Shown: piece after piece, positions 1-7,324 of the stretch
Position numbering within the stretch: the first letter of the stretch is position 1
Layout of the letters: every line of letters begins with the position of its first letter
DNA from: an uncultured Pelagibacteraceae bacterium
GTDB taxonomy: Bacteria; Pseudomonadota; Alphaproteobacteria; Pelagibacterales; Pelagibacteraceae
Assembly (NCBI GenBank): GCA_902522525.1
Contig: CABYVU010000011.1
Location: forward strand, 1 to 36,772
Direction of reading: 5' to 3'
Length of the DNA: 36,772 bases
Program-made: the position numbers and the translations under genes
The notes under the pieces: model-generated
The model's database searches: none
Told to the model about the DNA's origin: nothing
Seen by the model: the letters and a program-made list of their open reading frames with translations, nothing else

Positions 1-1947
1 GTTTACACAACTAGGCTACTTGGAAGGAATAGCGAACTAGTTTTACATGGTGGTGGCAACACCTCTGTTAAGACAACTATTAAAGATTTAGATGGAAAAA
101 ATTATGATGTTTTGTGTGTAAAGGGAAGTGGCTGGGATATGGCTGAAATTGAGCCAGAAGGATTGCCAGCAGTAAAATTGAACCCTCTTTTGGCTTTAAG
201 AAATAAAAAAAAATTATCAGATGAAGAAATGGTAGCATATCAAAAAAGGAATTTAATTAATATTAAATCCCCAAATCCATCAGTAGAAACTTTTCTACAT
301 GCTTTTTTACCATTTAAATTTGTTGACCACACGCATTCTGATGCAATTATGAATGTAACTAATCGTCCAAATAGTTTTGCTTTTTGTAAAAAGATATTTG
401 GAAAAAAAGTAAGTTTGATCCCTTATGTAATGCCAGGATATGGATTAGCTCAAAAAATTAAAGAGGTTTATAACAAAAACCCTAATATAAATTGTCTTAT
501 CTTGCTAAATCATGGAATATTTACTTTTTCTGATGATGCAAAAGAATCTTATGATCTCATGATAAAGTATGTAACAGATGCAGAAAAGGCTTTAAGAAAG
601 TTAAAAAGAAAAAAAATTAAACAAATAACTAAATTAAATACAAAAATTACTCCTTCTCAAATAGCACCAATATTAAGAGGATTAGCATCTAAAGGTGCCA
701 ATAAGAAATTTATTTTAACCTTTAGAAATAATAAAATTTTAAATTATTTTATTAATGGAAATGATGTAGAGAGATATTCAACAGAGGGTACGGCTACACC
801 AGATCATGTCATTAGAGTAAAGCCTTTCCCTTTAATAATTAAACCTAAACACAACTCATCAATTGATGATTTTAAAAAAACTGCAATTAAAGCTTTTATT
901 AATTATAAAAAAAAATACTTGAAATACTTTGAACAGAATCAAAAAAAAGTTAAAGAAAAGAAAACGATGCTAGATACTTCACCAAGAGTGATATTAGTAC
1001 AGAATATTGGTGTATTTTGTATAGGAGATAACCTAAAAGCAGCAAAGGTAGCAGCGGACTTAACAGAAACTAATGCTAAAGTAATTTCCTCAGTTGAAGA
1101 AACTTCAAAATATAAATTCATATCAAAAAAAGATATTTTTGATGTTGAATATTGGTCCCTAGAACAAGCAAAAATAAAAAAAGAAATAAAAGAATTAGCA
1201 GGTAATGTTGTCGTTATAACTGGTGCATTTGGAAAAATTGGGACAGCAACTTACAAATTATTTAAAAAATATGGAGCAGAGGTAGTTTTAATAGATAATA
1301 ATAGGAAAAAAGTTACTGAAATGAGTAAAAAAATTAATGATGTTTGTATCTATTGTGATGTAACAAACAAAGAAAGTGTTAAAAAGGCATTTAATTTAAT
1401 TTCATCCAAATTTGGAGGGATAGATATCCTAATATCAAATGCAGGAACTGCTTTGGGAGGATCTATCGCTGAAGTTGATGACAAAATTTTAAGAAAGAGC
1501 TTCGAAGATAATTTTTTTTCACATCAAAATTGTGCAGCTGCAGCTACCAAAATAATGAAGGCTCAAAATATTGAGGGATGTTTATTATTTAATATATCTA
1601 AACAGTCTGTAAATCCTGGTAAAAATTTTGGACCTTATGGGTTGCCTAAGTCTGCCTTATTAAATTTATGTAAACAGTATGCATTAGACTATGGTTCCTA
1701 TGGAATAAGATCTAATGGAGTAAACGCAGATAGAATTAGGAGCGGTCTCTTAAATGATGAAATGATTAAATCTAGAGCTAAAGCAAGAGATGTTTCAACT
1801 GAGGATTATATGAAAGGTAATTTGCTTCTAAATGAAGTTAAAGCCGAAGATGTTGCAAAAGCATTTTTTCATCTTTCAGTTTCCAAAAAAACTACTGGAG
1901 CTGTTTTAACAGTTGATGGCGGAAATATTGCTGCTTCTTTAAGATAA
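1..1947 (+). CDS. Bifunctional class II aldolase / short-chain dehydrogenase (5' end outside window)
   Basis: The reading frame is open from base 1, so the true start lies upstream; 648 residues are visible. The N-terminal part is a class II aldolase/adducin domain: a glycine-rich LHGGGNTS stretch at visible residues 15-22, a zinc-site DHTHSD with His110 and His112, and a third His in LLNHGIF further on. The C-terminal part is a Rossmann short-chain dehydrogenase: TGAFGKIG cofactor loop, SNAG, and the YGLPK catalytic Tyr/Lys pair. This architecture is that of RhaD-like rhamnulose-1-phosphate aldolase/lactaldehyde dehydrogenase fusions, which cleave a ketose 1-phosphate to dihydroxyacetone phosphate plus an aldehyde and then oxidise the aldehyde. 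The substrate here is not determined. Its neighbour three genes away, mtnA, makes a ketose 1-phosphate, so a role in methylthioribulose or deoxyribulose phosphate cleavage is a possible alternative. Confidence 0.9.
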   Translation, partial: VYTTRLLGRNSELVLHGGGNTSVKTTIKDLDGKNYDVLCVKGSGWDMAEIEPEGLPAVKLNPLLALRNKKKLSDEEMVAYQKRNLINIKSPNPSVETFLHAFLPFKFVDHTHSDAIMNVTNRPNSFAFCKKIFGKKVSLIPYVMPGYGLAQKIKEVYNKNPNINCLILLNHGIFTFSDDAKESYDLMIKYVTDAEKALRKLKRKKIKQITKLNTKITPSQIAPILRGLASKGANKKFILTFRNNKILNYFINGNDVERYSTEGTATPDHVIRVKPFPLIIKPKHNSSIDDFKKTAIKAFINYKKKYLKYFEQNQKKVKEKKTMLDTSPRVILVQNIGVFCIGDNLKAAKVAADLTETNAKVISSVEETSKYKFISKKDIFDVEYWSLEQAKIKKEIKELAGNVVVITGAFGKIGTATYKLFKKYGAEVVLIDNNRKKVTEMSKKINDVCIYCDVTNKESVKKAFNLISSKFGGIDILISNAGTALGGSIAEVDDKILRKSFEDNFFSHQNCAAAATKIMKAQNIEGCLLFNISKQSVNPGKNFGPYGLPKSALLNLCKQYALDYGSYGIRSNGVNADRIRSGLLNDEMIKSRAKARDVSTEDYMKGNLLLNEVKAEDVAKAFFHLSVSKKTTGAVLTVDGGNIAASLR

Positions 1948-1950
1948 TTT

Positions 1951-2091
1951 ATGCCATTTTACCAACCAAAAAAGCTTCCTAATTTAATGGTTGCTCCAAA
2001 TGGTGCAAGAAAAGTTAAAAAAGATCATTCAGAAATAACTTTTACTATCCAAGAAAATGTCAATGTTATTAGAATTTGTCTTAAAGGGTAG
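1951..2091 (+). pseudogene. Remnant of a BKACE / DUF849 (3-keto-5-aminohexanoate cleavage) gene
   Basis: An ATG three bases after the preceding stop opens a 46-codon frame in the same phase as the upstream gene. Its start, MPFYQPKKLP followed by NLMVAPNGARK and KKDH, resembles the N-terminus of beta-keto acid cleavage enzymes, where the VAPNGAR segment is followed by KxDHP and a TIxE helix. Normal family members are around 270-310 residues, so the frame ends after about one sixth of the protein, and no further BKACE-like sequence was seen in the 40 bases before the next gene. I read it as a decayed 5' end left by a deletion. It might still be translated as a short peptide. Confidence 0.55.
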
Positions 2092-2133
2092 ATGTTATAC
2101 TAAAGTGCACAGAATTATGATAAGTATATAGCA

Positions 2134-2472
2134 ATGAATCCATTAATATTATCTTTAATTGGTCTTGTATTAGTTGGTGTATCAGCAAATTTATTAAAAT
2201 TAATAAAAAAAAATAAAATTTTATTATTAATTTCAATATTGCCATGTATTTATATTTTTATTTATGGTCTTTATGCAACTTTTGGGCCTATTGATTTATA
2301 CAAAGATGGAACTGAAAATTTCATTGCTCAAAATCCTGGAAAAGATTTACCGGTAGTGTTTGTTCTTTTAAAGTTTTATCAATATATTTTAATTTTTGTC
2401 GGAGCAATTTTTGGATTAATTTATTTTAATTATTTAAAAAATTTTAGTGAAGCTAATCAGTCATCAGATTAA
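2134..2472 (+). CDS. Small hypothetical membrane protein
   Basis: The protein has 112 residues and three apparent membrane helices (about residues 3-22, 28-50 and 75-104), with a basic LKLIKKNK segment between the first two and a short polar tail. The loop between helices two and three (about 52-74) contains FGPIDLYKDG and would lie on the outer face by the positive-inside rule. I do not recognise the family. It stands alone on the plus strand between the BKACE remnant and the convergent mtnA gene. The coding character is supported by the coherent hydrophobic pattern and by lack of any competing frame. Confidence 0.7.
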   Translation: MNPLILSLIGLVLVGVSANLLKLIKKNKILLLISILPCIYIFIYGLYATFGPIDLYKDGTENFIAQNPGKDLPVVFVLLKFYQYILIFVGAIFGLIYFNYLKNFSEANQSSD

Positions 2473-2560
2473 GCAAATATAATCATATAGCCAGAAAAGT
2501 AATAATTAAAAAGTCTAATCAGATCAGTCTTTTTAAATAATATATTTTAAAATTTATTGA

Positions 2561-3634
2561 TTACTTGTTAAACATTTTTTTTAAGCCTTCCGTGGAAGCT
2601 TCACATATCCCTTTCTCTGTTATTAAACCTGTTACATATTTTGCAGGAGTAATATCAAATGCTAGATTCATTGATCTACTTGTTTCAGGATAAATCAAAA
2701 CTTTTTTAATATTATTATTTTCATCTTTTCCTTCTATATGAGATAACTCTTCAGAATTTCTCTCTTCGATAGGAATATTTTTGGAATCTATTATATCCCA
2801 GTCTATTGTTGAACTTGGTAAGGCTACATAAAAAGGAACATTATTGTCATGAGCGGCCAATGCTTTTAAATATGTACCAATTTTATTACAAACATCACCA
2901 GTCGATAAAGTTCTATCTGTTCCAACAATACACATATCAACCTCCCCTCGTTGCATTAATATTCCACCAGTATTATCTGCAATTATAGTATTTGGAATAT
3001 TTTCTTCATTCAACTCATATGAAGTTAAGTTTGCTCCTTGATTTCTTGGTCTAGTTTCATCAACCCAAACATGAATTGGAATGCCCTTTTTATGTGCGTG
3101 ATATATTGGCGAGGTTGCTGTTCCCCAATCTATAGTTGCTAACCACCCTGCGTTACAATGAGTTAAGATATTAACAGTTTTATTATTTTTATTATAAATT
3201 TCCTCAATTATTTTTAGTCCATTAAATCCTATGTTCTCACAAAATTTTACATCTTCATCACATATTAATTTTGCTTCTTTTAATGCTACATCCAACAACT
3301 CATCAGACTTCACAAATGATAATTTATTATTCATTCGATGAACTGCCCATTGCAAATTTATAGCTGTAGGTCTTGAATTAACTAATTCTTCTGAACTTTT
3401 TTTAATGAAATCTAAATTTTTATTTTCTTGTATTGCCAATACTATTCCGTAGGCAGCAGTTCCACCAATAAGAGGTGCCCCCCTTACTTCCATAGTTTTT
3501 ATTGCTTTTACCGCATCTTTTAATGTCTTTAAATCTTTAATAATAAAATGATGTGGAAGTTTGGTTTGATCAATTATTTTTACTACATTGTCTTCATACC
3601 AAATCGTTCTATATTTTTTTCCATTTATTCTCAT
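2561..3634 (-). CDS. mtnA: S-methyl-5-thioribose-1-phosphate isomerase
   Basis: MtnA isomerises 5-methylthioribose 1-phosphate to 5-methylthioribulose 1-phosphate in methionine salvage. The 357-residue protein is full length. It carries the substrate-binding RGAP at residues 51-54, the catalytic Cys160 in THCNAG and the catalytic Asp240 in VGTDR, the same numbering as characterised bacterial enzymes. It is the last gene of a minus-strand operon: its ATG begins directly after the stop codon of the PhyH gene with no spacer, and mtnP lies upstream of that. The later salvage genes mtnB, mtnC, mtnD, mtnK and mtnW are not in the window, so the fate of the product must lie elsewhere. The eIF2B-like sugar isomerase family also includes ribose-1,5-bisphosphate isomerases, but adjacency to mtnP favours MtnA. 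Confidence 0.95.
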   Translation of the reverse strand: MRINGKKYRTIWYEDNVVKIIDQTKLPHHFIIKDLKTLKDAVKAIKTMEVRGAPLIGGTAAYGIVLAIQENKNLDFIKKSSEELVNSRPTAINLQWAVHRMNNKLSFVKSDELLDVALKEAKLICDEDVKFCENIGFNGLKIIEEIYNKNNKTVNILTHCNAGWLATIDWGTATSPIYHAHKKGIPIHVWVDETRPRNQGANLTSYELNEENIPNTIIADNTGGILMQRGEVDMCIVGTDRTLSTGDVCNKIGTYLKALAAHDNNVPFYVALPSSTIDWDIIDSKNIPIEERNSEELSHIEGKDENNNIKKVLIYPETSRSMNLAFDITPAKYVTGLITEKGICEASTEGLKKMFNK

Positions 3635-4426
3635 TTAATTACTCCAAACCACAGGAAACCAATCATTTCTCATTTTATCTCCTGGTTTTAAATCTATTCC
3701 AGCAAAAGGTGGGGAGGTTTCTCCTTTTCTATCAATGTATCTTACATCGTCTCCAATAAATCTTGCAGAAAAAGCTTTACGACTTTTTTTGTCACTATTT
3801 CCTGAAGATGAATGTAAAGCTTTAAAATTAAATAATATTGCATCTCCCACATCCATCTCTTTACTAAAAATATTATTTTTATCTATATTCGGAGTATCCA
3901 TAAAACTCTTATTATTTTTATACCAAAACGTATCATTTGACCATTTAGTAGGTCTTACTAACATTGGCAACTTGTGGGAACCTTTTAAAACTTTTAGAGA
4001 GTTATCTTTTGATACACTATCTAATGGTATCCAGAAACTTCCCGTATCATTTCCGTCTACACAATAATATGGAAGATCTTGATGCCATGGAGTTTCTTTT
4101 TTTGTGCCAGGTTCCTTTAAGAAAATGTGCTCATGGAACACCTGAATTTTATTTGATTGAGTTGATTGAGAAACAATTTCTGCAGCTGGTGAATTAAAAA
4201 TAAAATCTTTAAATTCTTCTATTCTTTGCCAATTGCAATAGTCTTCAAAAAATCTTCCTCCATCTTGTTTTGAAACATTTTCTCTTCCATGTAAACTTGG
4301 TTTATTTAATACTTTTTGAAATCCCTTTCTAAGTTTTTCAATCCAAGGCAAAAAAACTTTCTTGATTAAAATTACGCCGTCTTTTTTATAATCTAAAATT
4401 TGCTTATCAGTTAATTTTGCAGTCAC
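3635..4426 (-). CDS. PhyH-family Fe(II)/2-oxoglutarate dioxygenase
   Basis: The 263-residue protein has the phytanoyl-CoA dioxygenase fold signature: metal ligands His115 and Asp117 in TPWHQDLPY, the distal metal ligand His205 in ALHSSSGN, and Arg216, eleven residues later, as the expected 2-oxoglutarate anchor. The triad is complete, so it should be active. It starts at GTG, and that GTG overlaps the mtnP stop as GTGA (4423-4426); its own stop touches the mtnA ATG. This places it translationally between two methylthioadenosine salvage enzymes. The family hydroxylates many small substrates (lipids, phosphonates, ectoine, halogenated compounds), so the substrate cannot be read from sequence. 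A role on a sulfur- or deoxyribose-containing salvage intermediate is inference from position. Confidence 0.88.
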   Translation of the reverse strand: MTAKLTDKQILDYKKDGVILIKKVFLPWIEKLRKGFQKVLNKPSLHGRENVSKQDGGRFFEDYCNWQRIEEFKDFIFNSPAAEIVSQSTQSNKIQVFHEHIFLKEPGTKKETPWHQDLPYYCVDGNDTGSFWIPLDSVSKDNSLKVLKGSHKLPMLVRPTKWSNDTFWYKNNKSFMDTPNIDKNNIFSKEMDVGDAILFNFKALHSSSGNSDKKSRKAFSARFIGDDVRYIDRKGETSPPFAGIDLKPGDKMRNDWFPVVWSN

Positions 4427-5295
4427 TTGTTTAAAACTCTACCGGCTACTGTTTTTAGTTTGTTTTTCGTCTTTTGTGATCTTTTTTCTGAAGCAGTAAT
4501 GATAGCAACATCTAAACAATTATTTGTTGGATCATTCGGATCAATATGAGTTTCAAAATTATCAATAAGATTTTTAATCATACTTTTTGCTTTAGAAGCA
4601 TTATTTAATAATACTTTAATTACTTGTTGAACATCAACATTTTCATGATCTGGATGCCAACAATCATAATCTGTCACCATTGAAACAGATGCATATCTAA
4701 TTTCTGCTTCTCTTGCTAATTTAGCTTCAGGCATATTTGTCATTCCGATCACATCTGCTTTCCATGATCTGTAAAGATTTGACTCTGCTAAAGTTGAAAA
4801 TTGTGGGCCTTCCATTACCACATAAGTTCCTCCCATTTGATAATCTATTCCTTCTTTTTTTATTGCATACTCACATGCATTCATTAAGCCTTTAGAGGTT
4901 GGGTGTGCCATTGATACATGAGCAACTATTTCATCATCAAAAAAGGTTTTATTTCTAGCAAATGTTCTGTCAATAAATTGGTCAACAATAACAAATTTAC
5001 CAGGAGGCAAATTTTCTTTCAAAGAACCTACTGCGGAGACAGAGACAATATCTGTTACACCCAATTGTTTTAATGAGTCAATGTTTGCTCTAAAATTTAT
5101 GTTTGATGGTGAAATAAAATGTCCTTTACCGTGTCTTGGTAAAAAATAAACTTCTTTATCTTTATAAATTGCTTTTAAAACCTGATCTGATGGTTTTCCC
5201 CAAGGAGTGTTTAAATCTATTAATTCTCTATCTTTAAACTCCTCAACATCGTAAAGACCGCTTCCACCAATTATTGCTAATTTATTATTTGCCAT
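4423..5295 (-). CDS. mtnP: S-methyl-5'-thioadenosine phosphorylase
   Basis: MtnP splits 5'-methylthioadenosine with phosphate into adenine and 5-methylthioribose 1-phosphate. The 290-residue protein shows the MTAP/PNP family signatures: GGSGLYD near the start for phosphate, PRHGKGH, the EGPQFST substrate loop and a GMTNMPEA segment. It heads the mtnP-PhyH-mtnA operon. The adenine it releases can be taken by Apt, encoded divergently only 37 bases away, so the pair recycles the base as AMP. A TATAAT box on the minus strand at 5306-5311 lies so close to the ATG that the transcript would have almost no leader, and no Shine-Dalgarno sequence is visible. Confidence 0.95.
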   Translation of the reverse strand: MANNKLAIIGGSGLYDVEEFKDRELIDLNTPWGKPSDQVLKAIYKDKEVYFLPRHGKGHFISPSNINFRANIDSLKQLGVTDIVSVSAVGSLKENLPPGKFVIVDQFIDRTFARNKTFFDDEIVAHVSMAHPTSKGLMNACEYAIKKEGIDYQMGGTYVVMEGPQFSTLAESNLYRSWKADVIGMTNMPEAKLAREAEIRYASVSMVTDYDCWHPDHENVDVQQVIKVLLNNASKAKSMIKNLIDNFETHIDPNDPTNNCLDVAIITASEKRSQKTKNKLKTVAGRVLNK

Positions 5296-5305
5296 GTAAA
5301 AAGTA

Positions 5306-5324
5306 ATTATATCTGAATTATAAA
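5306..5324. promoter_or_regulatory. Divergent mtnP/apt promoter pair with very short leaders
   Basis: Only 37 bases separate the mtnP and apt start codons. The minus strand has TATAAT at 5306-5311, predicting a start about 4 bases before the mtnP ATG. The plus strand has TATAAA at 5319-5324, predicting a start at about the apt ATG at 5333. Neither gene has a purine-rich ribosome binding site in this gap. The -35 regions would fall inside the opposite gene or promoter. Transcription start sites are inferred from box spacing only. Confidence 0.45.
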
Positions 5325-5332
5325 TAACTATT

Positions 5333-5860
5333 ATGGATTTAAAAGATTATATTCGCTCAATTAAAGATTATCCTAAAAAAGGTATTTTATTTAGAGATAT
5401 AACCACATTAATAAAGAATGAGACTGCTTTTGAGGAGTCAATAAATCAAATAGTCGAGAGATCCAGAAAATTTAGGGTAGATAAAATAGCTGCAATTGAA
5501 TCACGTGGTTTTGTTTTTGCATCCGCTGTTTCTTACATTTTAAAAAAACCATTCATAATGTTAAGAAAAAAAAATAAACTGCCTGCTGATGTACATTCAG
5601 TTGATTTTGAACTTGAATATGGAACAGCAACAATAGAGGTCCATAAAGACTCAATTTCACAAAATGACTCTGTTCTCATAATAGATGATTTGATAGCAAC
5701 AGGTGGAACTGCAGAAGCTGCAGCAAAACTTATTGAAGTTTCTAAAGGAAATGTTGCCGCTTTTATATTTGTCATAAATCTCTTTGATTTAGGAGGTTGT
5801 GATAATCTTTTAAAAAAAGGGTATAATGTTGAAAATTTGATGGACTTTCCAGGTCATTAA
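5333..5860 (+). CDS. apt: Adenine phosphoribosyltransferase
   Basis: Apt converts adenine and PRPP to AMP and pyrophosphate in the cytoplasm. The 175-residue length is normal. The N-terminus has the family pattern of an IKDYPKKGILFRDIT segment, the middle carries AAIESRGFVFAS, and the PRPP-binding motif VLIIDDLIATGGTA lies at about residues 119-132. It is divergent from mtnP, whose product is adenine, so the two are functionally linked. It is followed after 15 bases by a small secreted protein gene on the same strand. The start lacks a Shine-Dalgarno sequence, in line with the predicted leaderless transcript. Confidence 0.95.
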   Translation: MDLKDYIRSIKDYPKKGILFRDITTLIKNETAFEESINQIVERSRKFRVDKIAAIESRGFVFASAVSYILKKPFIMLRKKNKLPADVHSVDFELEYGTATIEVHKDSISQNDSVLIIDDLIATGGTAEAAAKLIEVSKGNVAAFIFVINLFDLGGCDNLLKKGYNVENLMDFPGH

Positions 5861-5875
5861 TGAATAAAATCAAAG

Positions 5876-6310
5876 ATGAAGAAATTAATTTTAATCTTAA
5901 TTTTAATCACTTTTTATCAAACAACTTCACAGGCTGGACAATATTCTAACAATTTTGCAAATTGTCTAATGCAAAAAACCACAGAAAGAGACAAAGTTGT
6001 TCTTGTGAGATGGGCATTTTCTGCAATGGCTCACCATTCGGCTTTGAAAGAAGAATTTAATATTCCAAAGAGTAAATTTACAAAACACGAAATTGCAGTG
6101 GCTGATTACGTCCAATATATTTTGGGAACAGTTTGTTTTAAGGAAACAAAAAACGTTTTAAAATACGAGGGAGATGAGGCTTTCTTAAAAGCTTTTGAAA
6201 TGCTAGGAGAAATTGCTTTTTTATCATTGATGGAAGAAGCAACTGTTTCAAATGCATTAGAAAATTATGTAACACATATTGATCCTGAGTTTTTAAGAAA
6301 ATTTGAATGA
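5876..6310 (+). CDS. Small secreted hypothetical protein
   Basis: The 144-residue protein starts with a clear Sec signal peptide (MKKLILILILITF, cleavage probably near the QAGQ at 19-22). The mature part is mostly helical, with two cysteines (in NCLMQK and GTVCFKE) that could form a disulfide in the periplasm. I do not recognise a family. It follows apt by 15 bases and may be co-transcribed with it. Its TGA stop ends at 6310, and the encoded CCA of the convergent tRNA gene begins at 6311, so the two abut without a spacer. Confidence 0.75.
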   Translation: MKKLILILILITFYQTTSQAGQYSNNFANCLMQKTTERDKVVLVRWAFSAMAHHSALKEEFNIPKSKFTKHEIAVADYVQYILGTVCFKETKNVLKYEGDEAFLKAFEMLGEIAFLSLMEEATVSNALENYVTHIDPEFLRKFE

Positions 6311-6387
6311 TGGTAGCGGGAAGTGGGATCGAACCACTGACCTCGGGCTTATGAGTCCCGCGCTCTAACCAACTGAGCTACCCCGCC
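6311..6387 (-). tRNA. tRNA-Met (CAT anticodon)
   Basis: Read on the minus strand the 77-base gene has a GGCGGGG acceptor strand paired with TCCCGCT (with G-T pairs at both ends), the AGCTCAGTTGGTTAGAGC D-arm, an anticodon stem-loop with CTCATAA (CAT at 6351-6353), and a T-arm with GTGG-TTCGATC-CCAC. The 3' CCA is encoded (6311-6313). The first pair is G1-T72, not the C1-A72 mismatch of initiator tRNA, so it is an elongator Met or possibly the lysidine-modified Ile tRNA that also carries CAT. The D-arm and acceptor pattern suggest elongator Met. Confidence 0.93.
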
Positions 6388-6404
6388 ATAAATTCCTGAG
6401 AGTT

Positions 6405-6433
6405 ATAATAGAAATTTTATATAACGCAATCAA
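6405..6433 (-). promoter_or_regulatory. Promoter of tRNA-Met
   Basis: On the minus strand TTGATT (6428-6433) and TATTAT (6405-6410) are separated by exactly 17 bases, a good sigma-70 type promoter. It sits in the 57-base gap between the GST gene stop and the tRNA, and predicts a 5' leader of roughly 10 bases before the mature tRNA end. Confidence 0.6.
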
Positions 6434-6444
6434 CTATTTAAATA

Positions 6445-7131
6445 TTAAGTTTTGTTAACTCCCGTTGGATGTGCAACTCCATCAATTACTAGTTTTGGTT
6501 CTACACTTACATCAATTAATTCTGGTCGATTTTCTAAGTAAGATTTAACACTGTCTATAGACATTATGTCTTCAAGAAAATTTTCTAACCTAGGAAATTT
6601 TTTTATTATTGAAGGATCGAGCATTTTAGATAGATCTAAATGATGAAATGTTACAAAATCACATGCTCTTGGCTCATCTAAAATAAAAAATTTTTTATCA
6701 TTTTTTATAATTGCTTTTTCAAGATCTTCAAATCTTGACATTAAAAATGGCATCATGTCATGTTTTTTTTTAATAAACTTATCTCCTGTTGCAAAATTTA
6801 CTGTTGGGTTAAGTGGCATGAAAAGCTCTTGGGAACTTTGCATAATAGCATTTGCTTTAGCATTTAATATTGGATCAGTTATGTTAATTCCTGCTAAATT
6901 TTCTATAAATGTCATTATTGCCATGCTTTGGCAAATTTCATGTTTTCTATCTACCATTAACATTGGTAGTTGTTTAAAAGGGATATTTGGTTTTACCTCT
7001 GACCAATCCTTACCGTAATAATCCCATGACATAACGTCTTCATACTCAATATTACTATAATGAAATAATAAACGAGGAGCTTCTGCTAATGCTCTCATTT
7101 TGAAATAAATTAATTCCAATTTATGTTTCAT
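6445..7131 (-). CDS. Glutathione S-transferase family protein
   Basis: The 228-residue protein begins with a thioredoxin-like domain of the sigma/alpha-GST type: ELIYFKMRALAEAPRLLFHY, then a KQLPML segment containing the cis-proline of the glutathione site and QSMAIMTFIE, the glutathione gamma-glutamyl-binding motif. A helical C-terminal domain follows from about residue 85. The tyrosine at residue 9 is placed where the catalytic Tyr of this class lies. Substrate is not predictable; such proteins conjugate electrophiles or isomerise prostaglandin-like or maleyl compounds. It is the last gene before the tRNA on this strand. Two small envelope-protein genes lie upstream on the same strand, with 10 bases between. 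Confidence 0.88.
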   Translation of the reverse strand: MKHKLELIYFKMRALAEAPRLLFHYSNIEYEDVMSWDYYGKDWSEVKPNIPFKQLPMLMVDRKHEICQSMAIMTFIENLAGINITDPILNAKANAIMQSSQELFMPLNPTVNFATGDKFIKKKHDMMPFLMSRFEDLEKAIIKNDKKFFILDEPRACDFVTFHHLDLSKMLDPSIIKKFPRLENFLEDIMSIDSVKSYLENRPELIDVSVEPKLVIDGVAHPTGVNKT

Positions 7132-7141
7132 GTGAATTTCA

Positions 7142-7324
7142 TTAGGAAGCTATATATTTTATTAAGTAATATAGAATACCCGTAATTGCTGTTGCGTAAA
7201 TAAAGCCAATCACAAATAACTTTATGATAGTTTTATTATCATCATATTTAGATTTTAAATAAACATAAATAATCGTATAAATCCCAACGATTGCAATACT
7301 TAGTAGAATATCAGTTGGGTTCAT
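7142..7324 (-). CDS. Small two-helix membrane protein
   Basis: This 60-residue protein has two membrane helices (about residues 5-24 and 34-56) joined by a charged KSKYDDNKT turn. Its ATG overlaps the stop of the upstream 152-residue secreted protein gene as ATGA (7321-7324), which is good evidence for real translational coupling despite the small size. I do not recognise the family. The gene ends 10 bases before the GST start. Confidence 0.65.
   Translation of the reverse strand: MNPTDILLSIAIVGIYTIIYVYLKSKYDDNKTIIKLFVIGFIYATAITGILYYLIKYIAS

Noticed and set aside
3735..4067. Plus-strand frame of 110 codons within the PhyH gene
   Set aside because: Entirely inside a gene with intact catalytic motifs on the other strand; no recognised domain.
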